From Dyadobacter subterraneus (GTDB lineage Bacteria > Bacteroidota > Bacteroidia > Cytophagales > Spirosomataceae), in the NCBI RefSeq assembly GCF_015221875.1, contig NZ_JACYGY010000001.1:3388501-3452500 (forward strand): a stretch of 64,000 nt of DNA, given 5' to 3'. Each line of letters opens with the position of its first letter. Position 1 is the first letter of the stretch. The notes under the pieces were generated by a model, which searched no databases, was not told where the DNA came from, and saw only the letters and a list, made by a program, of their open reading frames with translations. The position numbers and the translations under genes were made by a program. Of this stretch, positions 53,876 through 62,712 are shown in pieces.

Positions 53876-55579
53876 TTACTTCGTCCCACTATCATATACG
53901 TAATAGTAGGCACCTTCATCTTTGTTAAAAATCCGGACAGGCTTGACGCCCTCCAATTGTAAATCCGTGACCATATATTGATATTTTCCGGCCTTAAATT
54001 CGCTGATCGCCTCCTGTGTCTGGACACTGTGGCTTGCGAGTTCTATCGAATCAAAATAAATGTCATAATCGTACATTTTTCTTTTTTCGGCTGCTACATA
54101 TTTTAACAAAATTCGATATTGCGCATCGTATTGTTTTTCATCTTCGAAGGCAAATGCATTAGCGATAATAGGAAGATTTTTTTCGCTTAATTCGGCAGCG
54201 CCTTTATTTCCCAAAAGGAAATTTAGCTTCTTAATCATTTTCAAAGTATCCAGATTCTGCGCTTTTTCACGAAGAATACAATCTTGTGTTTTTGGAATGT
54301 AAAATTCAAGTTCCGGGTTGAGCAGCATTTTAGTTCCGGCAGGCAAAGTCAAAATCCACTCTGCTGCCGTATGCATATTAACTGTTGCATGCACTCTTTT
54401 GTGTTGGGCATAGGCTTCATTAAAATGAAAAAGAGCGATTATCACGACAAGCCCAATGGCAATTTTAAACCCAGTCGCCTTTCCTAATTCCACAACATAA
54501 CTCAGACCAAAACCTATAAGGAATAAAGTAACTACACCTGCCGGCAAAACGTGTGTATCGTAGATTTTCGATGAACGTAAAACGAGAAAGAGGAAAAGAA
54601 AAAGATTTCCAATCAATACAAAGTAAATTACTTTTTTAGTTCTTAATAAATTGAACAGACCCAGCAAACTTAATATTAAAAGGATATAGTTGACTGGTTC
54701 AGCAAAATACACTTTCAGATACTCCATATTGAAAAAAGTGCCCATCGGCTTGTCATTCATTTTAGCTATAATTCCCCCAACAAAGGATTTCATAACCACC
54801 AATGTATCCGATATAATAAAAGGACAAAAAACAATGAACGATACAAGGATGACAAGCAAGGACAACATCACATTTTTGATTTTATCCTGAGGTGTCAGCA
54901 AGAAAATGGCGATGACATAAAAAGGAACAAAAAAGGCAAAAATAAGCCTCTGGGCCAAAATCAGACCGAATATTATCGAACAGATTATAATATCTTTTAC
55001 CGTAACCGAATCTGTAAAGATGAGTTTTGCCAATAATAAAATAAACAAACTACCAGCTATTGCTTCGGGCCGAAGTACGGGTAAATTGGCAAACAAAATG
55101 GTTGACGCAACCAGAACGATGGGTAAGAAAAGTCTTAGTGAATCGGTTAGCAGATAATGATTCCTTTTATGTATTAACCGGATCGTAAGGTAAAGAATAT
55201 AGCCTACAAGTAATATCTGAACCGCTCTTCCCAACAAAATATAAGGTTCACGATCCCAGAGATATTTATACGCTTCCAGATCAAAAGACTCGAAAATAGA
55301 AACCAGTCCGTGAATACTTCCGCTATTGGCAATAATTGATTTGAAACAGGCCGCTCCAAATACCAAAAAATAAAATAACATACTAGGCGAAGCCGGCCAG
55401 TCTAATCCTCGCGGCGTATTGCCATACCACATCCAAACACCGGAATCTGCTACAAAATTTTCATCGGTAGTGTAGTAACCGTGAAAAGGCGGCATAATAA
55501 CGCCCGAAATAAAAACGGATAATATAACTAAAGCCAGTAGTGTGTACGTAACTATTTTACGGTTTTTGGAAGAAATCAT
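53876..55579 (-). CDS. Multi-pass membrane glycosyltransferase-like protein (ArnT/GT39 clan)
   Basis: A 567-residue protein with about eleven membrane segments. The first periplasmic loop YYTTDENFVADSGVWMW has the Asp-Glu pair of the PMT/ArnT clan, in which a polyprenyl-phosphate sugar is transferred to an acceptor at the outer face of the membrane. A C-terminal soluble domain (about 390-567) includes NPELEFYIPKTQDCI. It is divergent from the SGNH-glycosyltransferase operon and is assigned to the same polysaccharide locus by proximity. The IS lies just beyond its 3' end. Confidence 0.82.
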   Translation of the reverse strand: MISSKNRKIVTYTLLALVILSVFISGVIMPPFHGYYTTDENFVADSGVWMWYGNTPRGLDWPASPSMLFYFLVFGAACFKSIIANSGSIHGLVSIFESFDLEAYKYLWDREPYILLGRAVQILLVGYILYLTIRLIHKRNHYLLTDSLRLFLPIVLVASTILFANLPVLRPEAIAGSLFILLLAKLIFTDSVTVKDIIICSIIFGLILAQRLIFAFFVPFYVIAIFLLTPQDKIKNVMLSLLVILVSFIVFCPFIISDTLVVMKSFVGGIIAKMNDKPMGTFFNMEYLKVYFAEPVNYILLILSLLGLFNLLRTKKVIYFVLIGNLFLFLFLVLRSSKIYDTHVLPAGVVTLFLIGFGLSYVVELGKATGFKIAIGLVVIIALFHFNEAYAQHKRVHATVNMHTAAEWILTLPAGTKMLLNPELEFYIPKTQDCILREKAQNLDTLKMIKKLNFLLGNKGAAELSEKNLPIIANAFAFEDEKQYDAQYRILLKYVAAEKRKMYDYDIYFDSIELASHSVQTQEAISEFKAGKYQYMVTDLQLEGVKPVRIFNKDEGAYYYVYDSGTK

Positions 55580-55611
55580 GCTGTGTATTTCAATAAAAAA
55601 TCAAAAATGAA

Positions 55612-55662
55612 AAAGTAATTCTAAATTTGCATCTGCGAACATCGCAAAATTAGAATTACTTT
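55612..55662. repeat. 19-bp inverted repeat with promoter-like elements in both arms
   Basis: AAAGTAATTCTAAATTTGC (55612-55630) and GCAAAATTAGAATTACTTT (55644-55662) pair over 19 bp with one mismatch and a 13-nt spacer; the right arm ends on the base before the ATG at 55663. The left arm contains TAAATTTG (55622-55629) for the plus strand and the right arm TAATTTTG for the minus strand (55652-55645), both fitting TAnnTTTG. A palindrome built of two facing -7 elements may be a shared operator or an RNA hairpin; the spacer is too short for a typical invertible promoter. Confidence 0.8.
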
Positions 55663-56673
55663 ATGCTAAAATTTATTTTCAGGTTTATTATTTTTTTAAT
55701 AATCGTTGCCGGAGTGTCAGAAGCAGTGCTCCGTTTCAAATATGGTTTTTGCAATGCACCACTATATGTTTCCGATCCTGATTTTGAATATATCTATGCT
55801 CCGAACCAAAATGTAAAGCGTTTTGGGAATCGAGTTATTACAAACGAATTTTCGATGCGTAATGATGCTGTACTTCCCACCGATACCACGGTTGTGCTGC
55901 TCGTAGGCGATTCCGTAATAAATGGTGGCAGTATGACAGATCAGGACAGCCTCGCTTCCGGGTTTCTTGAAAAAAAATTAACCTTAGCACTAAAAACGCG
56001 GGTCCGTGTTTTGAATATTTCAGCCGGGTCCTGGGGACCAGATAATATTGCCGCTTATTTAAAAAAATTCGGTCTGTTTCATGCCAGGCTTATTTGTCTT
56101 GTCACAAGCAGTCATGATGCCCACGATATCATGGCGCATGAAAGCAACGTTGGTATCGATCCGAATATGCCTGACAAACAATATCATGTTGCGCTGCTGG
56201 AACTTTGGGATCGTTACAAATATCTTTATCCTTACTATGTAGATTATTATGCCGGAAAAATTCCTTTGTTTTTTTCAACACAAAAAGAAATAGATCCGGT
56301 TGCACAGAAACCAAAATCAGATACGCTTGCAACTGAAAAACCTGTTGATGAAGGAATCAGGAAATCAGGCGTAGGTTTTAACCCAGGTTATGAACAGTTA
56401 CGAGAAATAGCAGAAGAGAATAAAATTCCGTTCTTTATTTACTTGCATCCCGAAATTTCAGAAGTTGCCATGGGTCATTTTAATGATCAGGGAAATGAAA
56501 TTATCAATTTTGCCAAAGAAAAAAATGTCCGTTTAATCAGCGAATTTGATTATCATCCATCAACAAAAATGTACCGGAAAATGGATGTTGTTCATTTTGA
56601 TAATAAAGGGCAGGTTTTCCTGACTAACAATCTCTATCCGATTATTCTGGATTACCTTAAAAAAGATAAATAA
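55663..56673 (+). CDS. SGNH-fold protein of the polysaccharide locus
   Basis: A 336-residue protein with an N-terminal membrane anchor (about 5-21, FRFIIFLIIVAGVSEAVL). SGNH-like blocks are LLVGDSVINGG (Ser), NISAGSWGPDNI (Gly), TSSHDAHD and the C-terminal MDVVHFDNKGQVFL (Asp and His). The second-block Asn is not obvious, so hydrolase activity is uncertain. Such membrane-tethered SGNH proteins often add or remove acetyl groups on exported polysaccharides. Its ATG directly follows a 19-bp inverted repeat; its stop overlaps the next gene by 1 bp. Confidence 0.8.
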   Translation: MLKFIFRFIIFLIIVAGVSEAVLRFKYGFCNAPLYVSDPDFEYIYAPNQNVKRFGNRVITNEFSMRNDAVLPTDTTVVLLVGDSVINGGSMTDQDSLASGFLEKKLTLALKTRVRVLNISAGSWGPDNIAAYLKKFGLFHARLICLVTSSHDAHDIMAHESNVGIDPNMPDKQYHVALLELWDRYKYLYPYYVDYYAGKIPLFFSTQKEIDPVAQKPKSDTLATEKPVDEGIRKSGVGFNPGYEQLREIAEENKIPFFIYLHPEISEVAMGHFNDQGNEIINFAKEKNVRLISEFDYHPSTKMYRKMDVVHFDNKGQVFLTNNLYPIILDYLKKDK

Positions 56674-57827
56674 TGCGGGTTTTAGTGATTCACAATCAGT
56701 TATGGGCGCATTATAAGTCGAAACTTTTCAGTGAGATTTATCAGAATATACTGGCTACCAGTCCCGAAAGTGAATATCTGGTAGTCCATATTGCGCTTTA
56801 CGAAGCCAGTCGCAGCGTAATGCAAGATGATGAGGCGATAAAATACGACTATCCTTACCGCGTTTTATTTCAAACCAGCCTCGATCAGGTTAATTTCGGA
56901 GACAGACTGAAAGCGCTGTTTAAATCTTTTGATGAATTTAAACCGACTGTTTTAAATGTTACCGGATGGTTTGATTACGCACAGGTTTTATTGATGATCT
57001 ACGCCCGGGCGAAAGGTGTTAAAATAGTATTGTCGTCCGAATCTTCTTCAATGGACCATAATCGCTCGTCTTTGAAGGAAAAAATCAAAAGCTGGATTGT
57101 AAACCGCGCGGATGCTTTTTTCTGTTTTGGAAAATCGTCCGCTGATTATCTTTTAACTTTGGGTATCAAACCATCCCAGATAGCTGTAACCAATGCCGCT
57201 GTGATTGACGAAGATGTGATAAAAGCGAATTTTGATCAGGCCAGAAATCAAAACTTTGAAATAAATTCGTCAAAAAGATCCCGGAATTTCGTTTATGTGG
57301 GCAGGCTGGCGGAAGAGAAAAATCTGGATTTACTGATCAGAGCATTCATTGCTGCCATAGAAAACAATAAAAATTCATCTGACTGGAAATTACTTTTTGT
57401 AGGAGACGGTCCGTCCAAAGAAAAATTAAAGGAAATATCCGGAGCATATGCCGACATCGGGACTATTGAATTTGCCGGCGGACATCCATGGTATAAAGTT
57501 CCTGCCTGGCTGGCAAAAAGCGATGTACTAATTTTACCAAGTAAATCAGAACCGTGGGGATTGGTCGTTAACGAAGCCATGGTTTGTGGCATGCCCGTCA
57601 TTGTTTCTGAAAAATGCGGCTGCGCAGAAGATTTGGTCAGCAACGGAATCAACGGATTTTTATTTAATCCTGAAAGCCAGTCTGAACTCGAAACTGCATT
57701 AAAGTTTTTCCTTGATCATCCTGATAAAATTGATTTTATGGGAAAAGAATCATTAAAAATAATACAACCATTTTCATCAAAAACCGTAGCCAAAGAAATG
57801 GTAAACTGTTACAGGAATCTGCGTTAG
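56673..57827 (+). CDS. Glycosyltransferase family 4 (GT-B)
   Basis: A 384-residue GT-B enzyme. The C-terminal donor-binding domain has FVYVGRLAEEKNLDLLIRA, LLFVGDGPSKEKL and the E-x7-E motif region LPSKSEPWGLVVNEAMVCGMPVIVS. It transfers a sugar from a nucleotide-sugar to the lipid-linked polysaccharide on the cytoplasmic face. The ATG overlaps the stop of the SGNH gene (TAATG). Confidence 0.94.
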   Translation: MRVLVIHNQLWAHYKSKLFSEIYQNILATSPESEYLVVHIALYEASRSVMQDDEAIKYDYPYRVLFQTSLDQVNFGDRLKALFKSFDEFKPTVLNVTGWFDYAQVLLMIYARAKGVKIVLSSESSSMDHNRSSLKEKIKSWIVNRADAFFCFGKSSADYLLTLGIKPSQIAVTNAAVIDEDVIKANFDQARNQNFEINSSKRSRNFVYVGRLAEEKNLDLLIRAFIAAIENNKNSSDWKLLFVGDGPSKEKLKEISGAYADIGTIEFAGGHPWYKVPAWLAKSDVLILPSKSEPWGLVVNEAMVCGMPVIVSEKCGCAEDLVSNGINGFLFNPESQSELETALKFFLDHPDKIDFMGKESLKIIQPFSSKTVAKEMVNCYRNLR

Positions 57828-57861
57828 ATTTCTATCAGATTATCATTAACTTATTGAAAAT

Positions 57862-59010
57862 ATGCGAATTCTGAACATATGTGCTTACACGTGGGCAATC
57901 GGCGGACCTGCAAGAATTATTTATGACCATACCAACGAAGTGTTGGCCCAGGGTCATCAGGTTGATATTTTAAGTCCGATGACACCCGGCGAAAAAATGT
58001 ATCCCGTTCCGGAAGGCGCAAGATTAATTGAATGCAAAAGAACGACACCGATCAGTAATTTCTACCGGGAATTTTCAATCGAGATGTACGACTATCTCAA
58101 AAAGCACATTAACGAATATGACATTATTCATATGCACGGAATATGGCATTTTGGAAGTTTGGCGCCGTTTCTAATACCGCATAAAGCTGCGTTGGTCATC
58201 ACAATCCACGGTTTGCTTGATAAATGGGCCGTTGCACATAGTAAGTGGAAAAAAGACCTGGTGACTTTACTTTATCAAAAAAGATTGTTGGGCAAAGCTG
58301 ATTTAATTCAGATTAACAATACGGACGAAGAAGAAGATGTAATCCGCTATCTGGGTTACCGGCCGGCCAATATGGTCATTGTGCCAAACGGAATGAAAGT
58401 GTCGGAATACATCAATTTACCGGAAAAGGGGATTTTCCGTAAAAAACATGGAATAGATCCTTCCAAACAAATGATCTTGTTCATGGGCCGTCTGAACATA
58501 AAAAAAGGGCTTGACTTGCTGTTACCTGCTTTTCAGCAGATTCATGAGAAATTGCCCAATGCAGTTCTTATTCTTGCCGGCCCGGATGACGGCTATTTGT
58601 CAGAAACCGAGCAATTTATCAGAAATAACAACTTGTCAGAAAAGATAAAGCTGGTAGGAATGTTGACTGATACGGTCAAAAAAGAGGCATTGTCAGATGC
58701 AGATTTGTTCGTACTTCCCTCCTATTCCGAAGGATTTTCCATTGCAGTTTTGGAAGCAATGACTTCAAAAGTTCCTGCACTTGTTTCGGATCGCGTAGGT
58801 TTTGGGGATTATATCAAAAAATACAATGCCGCCTATCTTACGCCTCTGACCAGTGAAGGGGTCGCCGAAGGTCTTCTTAAAATATTGCAAGATAAAAATT
58901 ATGCAGATGAACTAAGAAAACAAGCCTTCACAATGGTCACAGATAATTTTGATATAAAAGTCGTAGCAAACCAATTATTGGAAGAGTACAAGAAAATTAA
59001 AAAAATATAG
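57862..59010 (+). CDS. Glycosyltransferase family 4 (GT-B)
   Basis: A 382-residue GT-B protein: N-terminal CAYTWAIGGPARIIYDHTNE, acceptor region MHGIWHFGSLAPF and TIHGLLDKWAVAHS, and C-terminal LFMGRLNIKKGLDLLLPAF, LAGPDDGYLSETE and LPSYSEGFSIAVLEAMTSKVPAL. Cytoplasmic or peripheral membrane. Starts 34 bp after the previous glycosyltransferase. Confidence 0.94.
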   Translation: MRILNICAYTWAIGGPARIIYDHTNEVLAQGHQVDILSPMTPGEKMYPVPEGARLIECKRTTPISNFYREFSIEMYDYLKKHINEYDIIHMHGIWHFGSLAPFLIPHKAALVITIHGLLDKWAVAHSKWKKDLVTLLYQKRLLGKADLIQINNTDEEEDVIRYLGYRPANMVIVPNGMKVSEYINLPEKGIFRKKHGIDPSKQMILFMGRLNIKKGLDLLLPAFQQIHEKLPNAVLILAGPDDGYLSETEQFIRNNNLSEKIKLVGMLTDTVKKEALSDADLFVLPSYSEGFSIAVLEAMTSKVPALVSDRVGFGDYIKKYNAAYLTPLTSEGVAEGLLKILQDKNYADELRKQAFTMVTDNFDIKVVANQLLEEYKKIKKI

Positions 59011-59072
59011 TTATCTTTGACTATCTTATTAACATACACTAGCTGTACTATTTAACAATACCTGAGCACCTT

Positions 59073-59999
59073 ATGGTTGATTTATCCGTCATCATTTTAA
59101 CGAATAATGAATCAAAACACATCGGGCGTTGTATCAAAAGCCTTCAGTTAATTACTGATAAAATCTTCATTATAGATTCATTTTCAACGGATAACACGGT
59201 TGCGATTGCAGAAGAATTGGGCGCTACCGTAATTCAGAATCCGTGGGTCTCCTACGCTTTTCAATTTAATTTCGGAATTCGGAATAATCCTTTTCAGACT
59301 CAGTGGCTGATGCGGATGGATGCGGATGAATACATTACTCCCGAACTTGCAGAAGAATTGAAAATATCACTTTCAGGTATCCAGGAAAATATTTCCGGTC
59401 TCTATGTGAAAAGGCGTGTATATTTTATGGATCAGTGGATCAATCATGGAGGATACTATCCGATATGGCTTCTGCGGATCTGGCGTCGCGGATTGGGCGT
59501 TTGTGAAGAACTCTGGATGGATGAGCATATCAAGTTGAGCAGCGGTACAACGGCTCAGCTTCAACACGATATCGTGGATCATAATCTTAATAATCTGACC
59601 TGGTGGACGCAAAAACATAATAATTATGCAATACGGGAGGTAATAGATTTATTAAATATAAAATATAACTTTGGGAATAAAGAAACGGTAACGCCAAATT
59701 TCTGGGGGAGTCAGGAACAACGCACCCGTTATTTGAAAATTAAATACGCAAACCTTCCTCTCTTTACACGTCCATTTCTATATTTTGTATTCAGATTTAT
59801 CATAAAAGGGGGATTTCTGGATGGCAAAAAGGGATTGATCTGGCATTTTTTGCAAGGATTTTGGTATCGTTTTTTAGTGGATGCCAAGATATACGAAGTT
59901 TACCAGAGGGCTGGAAAGGAAAAAGAAAATATTGTTTCACATTTTAGGACAGAATATGGAAAAGACCTCCAGAGCCCAAACCAGTCTGTCAAAATATAA
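59073..59999 (+). CDS. Glycosyltransferase family 2 (WaaE/KdtX-like)
   Basis: A 308-residue GT-A enzyme. LSVIILTNNESKHIGRCIKSL, FIIDSFSTDNT, LMRMDADEYITPEL (D-x-D) and RRVYFMDQWINHGGYYP fit the WaaE/KdtX-type GT2 subfamily. The C-terminus carries FVFRFIIKGGFLDGKKG, which may associate with the membrane. It overlaps the acyltransferase gene by 44 bp. Confidence 0.93.
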   Translation: MVDLSVIILTNNESKHIGRCIKSLQLITDKIFIIDSFSTDNTVAIAEELGATVIQNPWVSYAFQFNFGIRNNPFQTQWLMRMDADEYITPELAEELKISLSGIQENISGLYVKRRVYFMDQWINHGGYYPIWLLRIWRRGLGVCEELWMDEHIKLSSGTTAQLQHDIVDHNLNNLTWWTQKHNNYAIREVIDLLNIKYNFGNKETVTPNFWGSQEQRTRYLKIKYANLPLFTRPFLYFVFRFIIKGGFLDGKKGLIWHFLQGFWYRFLVDAKIYEVYQRAGKEKENIVSHFRTEYGKDLQSPNQSVKI

Positions 60000-60522
60000 C
60001 AACAGCTGGTACAAACCTGGCAGCAAATTGAAACAATTGGCCTGGCATGTTACAGGCCGGATATTTGTCAACACCTATCTGCCAATTCCGATGTTTATTA
60101 AAGCATTGGTTTTAAGAGTTTTTGGAGCGAAAATCGGTAATAATGTTACTATCAAACCAAAAGTAAATATAAAATATCCCTGGTTTCTGGAAATAGGTAA
60201 TTACGTGTGGATTGGAGAAAATGTGTGGATAGATAACCTGACGACCGTTACTTTATGTGACAATTGCTGTCTATCTCAAGGAGCTATGTTACTGACTGGA
60301 AACCATAATTATACAAAGAGTACATTTGACCTGATTTTAGGTCAGATAAAAATTGAAAACGGGGCCTGGATTGGTGCAAAAGCGACGGTTTGCCCAGGTG
60401 TTACTGTTCATTCACACGCTGTTTTAACCGTTAATTCGGTAGCTACCAAAGATTTGGAAGCTTATGGTATTTATCAGGGAAATCCCTGTTTGTTTGTTAA
60501 AACAAGAAATCTGACAAATTGA
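59956..60522 (+). CDS. WcaF-family acyltransferase (left-handed beta-helix)
   Basis: From the ATG at 59956 the protein has 188 residues, preferred to an earlier in-frame start at 59881 that lies deep inside the preceding gene. YNNSWYKPGSKLKQLAWHVT is the WcaF-family N-terminus, and hexapeptide turns run through FGAKIGNNVTIKPKVNIKYPW, IGNYVWIGENVWIDN, GNHNYTKS and GAWIGAKATVCPGVTVHSHA. It acetylates a sugar of the polysaccharide, as WcaF does for colanic acid. Overlaps the flanking genes at both ends. Confidence 0.92.
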   Translation: MEKTSRAQTSLSKYNNSWYKPGSKLKQLAWHVTGRIFVNTYLPIPMFIKALVLRVFGAKIGNNVTIKPKVNIKYPWFLEIGNYVWIGENVWIDNLTTVTLCDNCCLSQGAMLLTGNHNYTKSTFDLILGQIKIENGAWIGAKATVCPGVTVHSHAVLTVNSVATKDLEAYGIYQGNPCLFVKTRNLTN

Positions 60523-61262
60523 AAGTAAGTATAATCACGGTTGTTTATAACGGGGCTGCAACCATCAGGCATTGCATAGAATCTGTTTTGAGCCAAAATT
60601 TTGATTCAATTGAATATATTATTGTTGACGGAAATTCGACCGACGGCACGAAGGAAATAATAGCTTCCTATGGTTCAAAAATTAGCAAATTCATAAGTGA
60701 ACCTGACAAGGGAATTTATGATGCCATGAATAAGGGAGTAAAACTTGCAACGGGCGACGTGGTAGGAATTTTGAATGCAGACGATTTTTATGCGGATGCG
60801 AACATCATTTCGGATGTAGTTAAGGCAATGAATCAATCGGATGCAGACGCCTGTTATGGTGATTTAAATTATGTGGATGGGCAAAATGAAACAGTAATTA
60901 AGCGTAACTGGGTTTCGGGCCAATATAAACCGAATTCTTTTTTAATGGGCTGGATGCCACCGCATCCTACTTTTTTTGTTAAAAAGAAGTGTTATGAGCA
61001 ATTCGGTGATTTTCGTCTTGATATGGGAAGTGCAGCGGATTATGAAATAATGTTGCGCTTTATATTCAAATATGGAATAAAATTGACTTATATTCCAAAG
61101 GTTTTAGTAAAAATGAGAACTGGCGGGGTAAGTAACAATACTCTAAAGAATCGGATCAAGGCAAATAACAACGATAGAAAAGCCTGGCGGGTAAACGATA
61201 TAAAACCGTGGTTTTTTACTTTATTGCTTAAACCTGTCCGGAAAATTGTTCAATTTATTTGA
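60519..61262 (+). CDS. Glycosyltransferase family 2 (WcaA-like)
   Basis: A 247-residue GT-A enzyme: VSIITVVYNGAATIRHCIESVL, IIVDGNSTDGT, EPDKGIYDAMNKGVKLATGD and GILNADDFY (D-x-D-like pair), with the acceptor region WMPPHPTFFVKKKCYEQFGDF. It starts at a TTG overlapping the acyltransferase stop by 4 bp, another case of a TTG start coupled to its upstream gene. The last gene before the initiating transferase. Confidence 0.93.
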   Translation: MKVSIITVVYNGAATIRHCIESVLSQNFDSIEYIIVDGNSTDGTKEIIASYGSKISKFISEPDKGIYDAMNKGVKLATGDVVGILNADDFYADANIISDVVKAMNQSDADACYGDLNYVDGQNETVIKRNWVSGQYKPNSFLMGWMPPHPTFFVKKKCYEQFGDFRLDMGSAADYEIMLRFIFKYGIKLTYIPKVLVKMRTGGVSNNTLKNRIKANNNDRKAWRVNDIKPWFFTLLLKPVRKIVQFI

Positions 61263-61431
61263 TATCAGATGAAAAAAACAAGAAACACACGCTAAAAAAA
61301 TTATAAACCTTTAACTAAGTATTTTGACTTTCAGTGAGTTAGATTATCAATTCTCCTGATAATTTGTCAAATTTGAAAATAATCTGATTGAAATATCTGA
61401 TATACAATCCGGTCATTCAACAACAATCATC

Positions 61432-62598
61432 ATGGAACTACAATTACCAACCTATATATTAAGTGAAGGAGTCTTCAACAACATGATCCATCATGATGTC
61501 TATCAATGTATTCTTTCATTTTTAATAGCCTGTTTTTTATCCATTATTTCAATTCCCATCATAATAAACCTTTCCAATCTTCTGCACCTTACGGCCAAGC
61601 CAGGTTTCAGAAGTTCGCATGAAACAGAAACGCCTACTTTGGGAGGAATTGCCATATTTGCCTCAACATTAATATCTTATTTTCTTTGGCCACATTCGGA
61701 AAATATAGTTGATTCAAACCTGATCAGTCTATCTATAACGGGTGTGATTATTCTGTTTTTCCTGGGTCTTAAAGATGATATCCTTGCGCTGGATTCAACC
61801 AAGAAATTGCTGGTTCAGATCTGCGCTTCGCTGATCTTAGTAGCAATGGGAAATTTTAAAATTGATAACTTTTACGGTATTTTCGGAATTCATCATATTC
61901 CGTACTTTGTGAGCATTCCGCTTACTGTTTTTGTATTTATTGCCATCATTAATGCAATTAACCTTATTGATGGAATTGATGGACTGGCAGGAGGTATCAG
62001 TTTAATTGCCGGGATTGGTTTCGGAATCTGGTTTATCCTCAACAATCACTTTTCCTTCGGTTGTCTTGCATTTGCAATGTCAGGCTCATTGTTAGGATTT
62101 TTAAGATTCAATTTCTCTAAAACAAGCAAAATCTTCATGGGCGACACCGGCTCACTCATAATTGGATATCTGTTGTCGATTTTTGCTGTTGAATTTTTAT
62201 CATTGAATGTTAGCTATCAAAATGACAGCACGGCTTATTTCAACGCACCTATTATCGTGATGGTTTTATTGATTGTTCCGATTTTTGATACACTCCGTGT
62301 TTTTATTGTTCGGATTGTGAAAGGCGGATCTCCTTTTGTGGCGGATAGAAACCACATGCACCACATTCTGATTGATTCTGGTCTGAATCATTTTTGGGCA
62401 TCGTTTACACTCTGGATGATAACCATTGTTAACACAGCATTGTTCTTCACTTTCCATGGCGACATTTCCAATACGGCTTCCCTTTACATATACATCGGGA
62501 TGTTTATCGCTTACATGGTGATCGCTTATTATTTAAAAAGACGAGCTGTTAGTATAAAAGAGAAAAAAAAATTCCTTAATCATCCATCCTTACACTAG
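61432..62598 (+). CDS. WecA/TagO-like polyprenyl-phosphate N-acetylhexosamine-1-phosphate transferase
   Basis: A 388-residue membrane enzyme with ten to eleven membrane segments. The MraY/WecA-family motifs are ETPTLGGIAIF, LKDDILALDSTKKL (catalytic DD), NAINLIDGIDGLAGG, IFMGDTGSLIIGYL and the His-rich VADRNHMHHILID, the last typical of WecA-type enzymes. It loads the first sugar onto undecaprenyl phosphate, so it probably starts synthesis of the locus's glycan. Lies 170 bp after the glycosyltransferase, with a small ATTATCA/TGATAAT inverted repeat between. Confidence 0.94.
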   Translation: MELQLPTYILSEGVFNNMIHHDVYQCILSFLIACFLSIISIPIIINLSNLLHLTAKPGFRSSHETETPTLGGIAIFASTLISYFLWPHSENIVDSNLISLSITGVIILFFLGLKDDILALDSTKKLLVQICASLILVAMGNFKIDNFYGIFGIHHIPYFVSIPLTVFVFIAIINAINLIDGIDGLAGGISLIAGIGFGIWFILNNHFSFGCLAFAMSGSLLGFLRFNFSKTSKIFMGDTGSLIIGYLLSIFAVEFLSLNVSYQNDSTAYFNAPIIVMVLLIVPIFDTLRVFIVRIVKGGSPFVADRNHMHHILIDSGLNHFWASFTLWMITIVNTALFFTFHGDISNTASLYIYIGMFIAYMVIAYYLKRRAVSIKEKKKFLNHPSLH

Positions 62599-62655
62599 AA
62601 ATCAACTTAACGATTTATAAATCAATCAATTAAGAAGTCAAATCTATAAATGATA

Positions 62656-62689
62656 AAAAGCCGCTCTGAATATTTCGGAACGGCTTTTC
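62656..62689. terminator. Intrinsic terminator between WecA-like and GH2 genes
   Basis: AAAAGCCG (62656-62663) pairs with CGGCTTTT (62681-62688); inner CTCTGAA and TTCGGAA add pairs with two mismatches. Symmetric A and T ends suit both converging genes. Confidence 0.8.
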
Positions 62690-62712
62690 TTGTTACACTG
62701 CAATCTTTTTTA

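Noticed and set aside
55612..55662. Invertible (phase-variable) promoter
   Set aside because: The 13-nt spacer is far too short to be inverted by a typical recombinase and to hold a promoter; kept only as a testable alternative for the palindrome.
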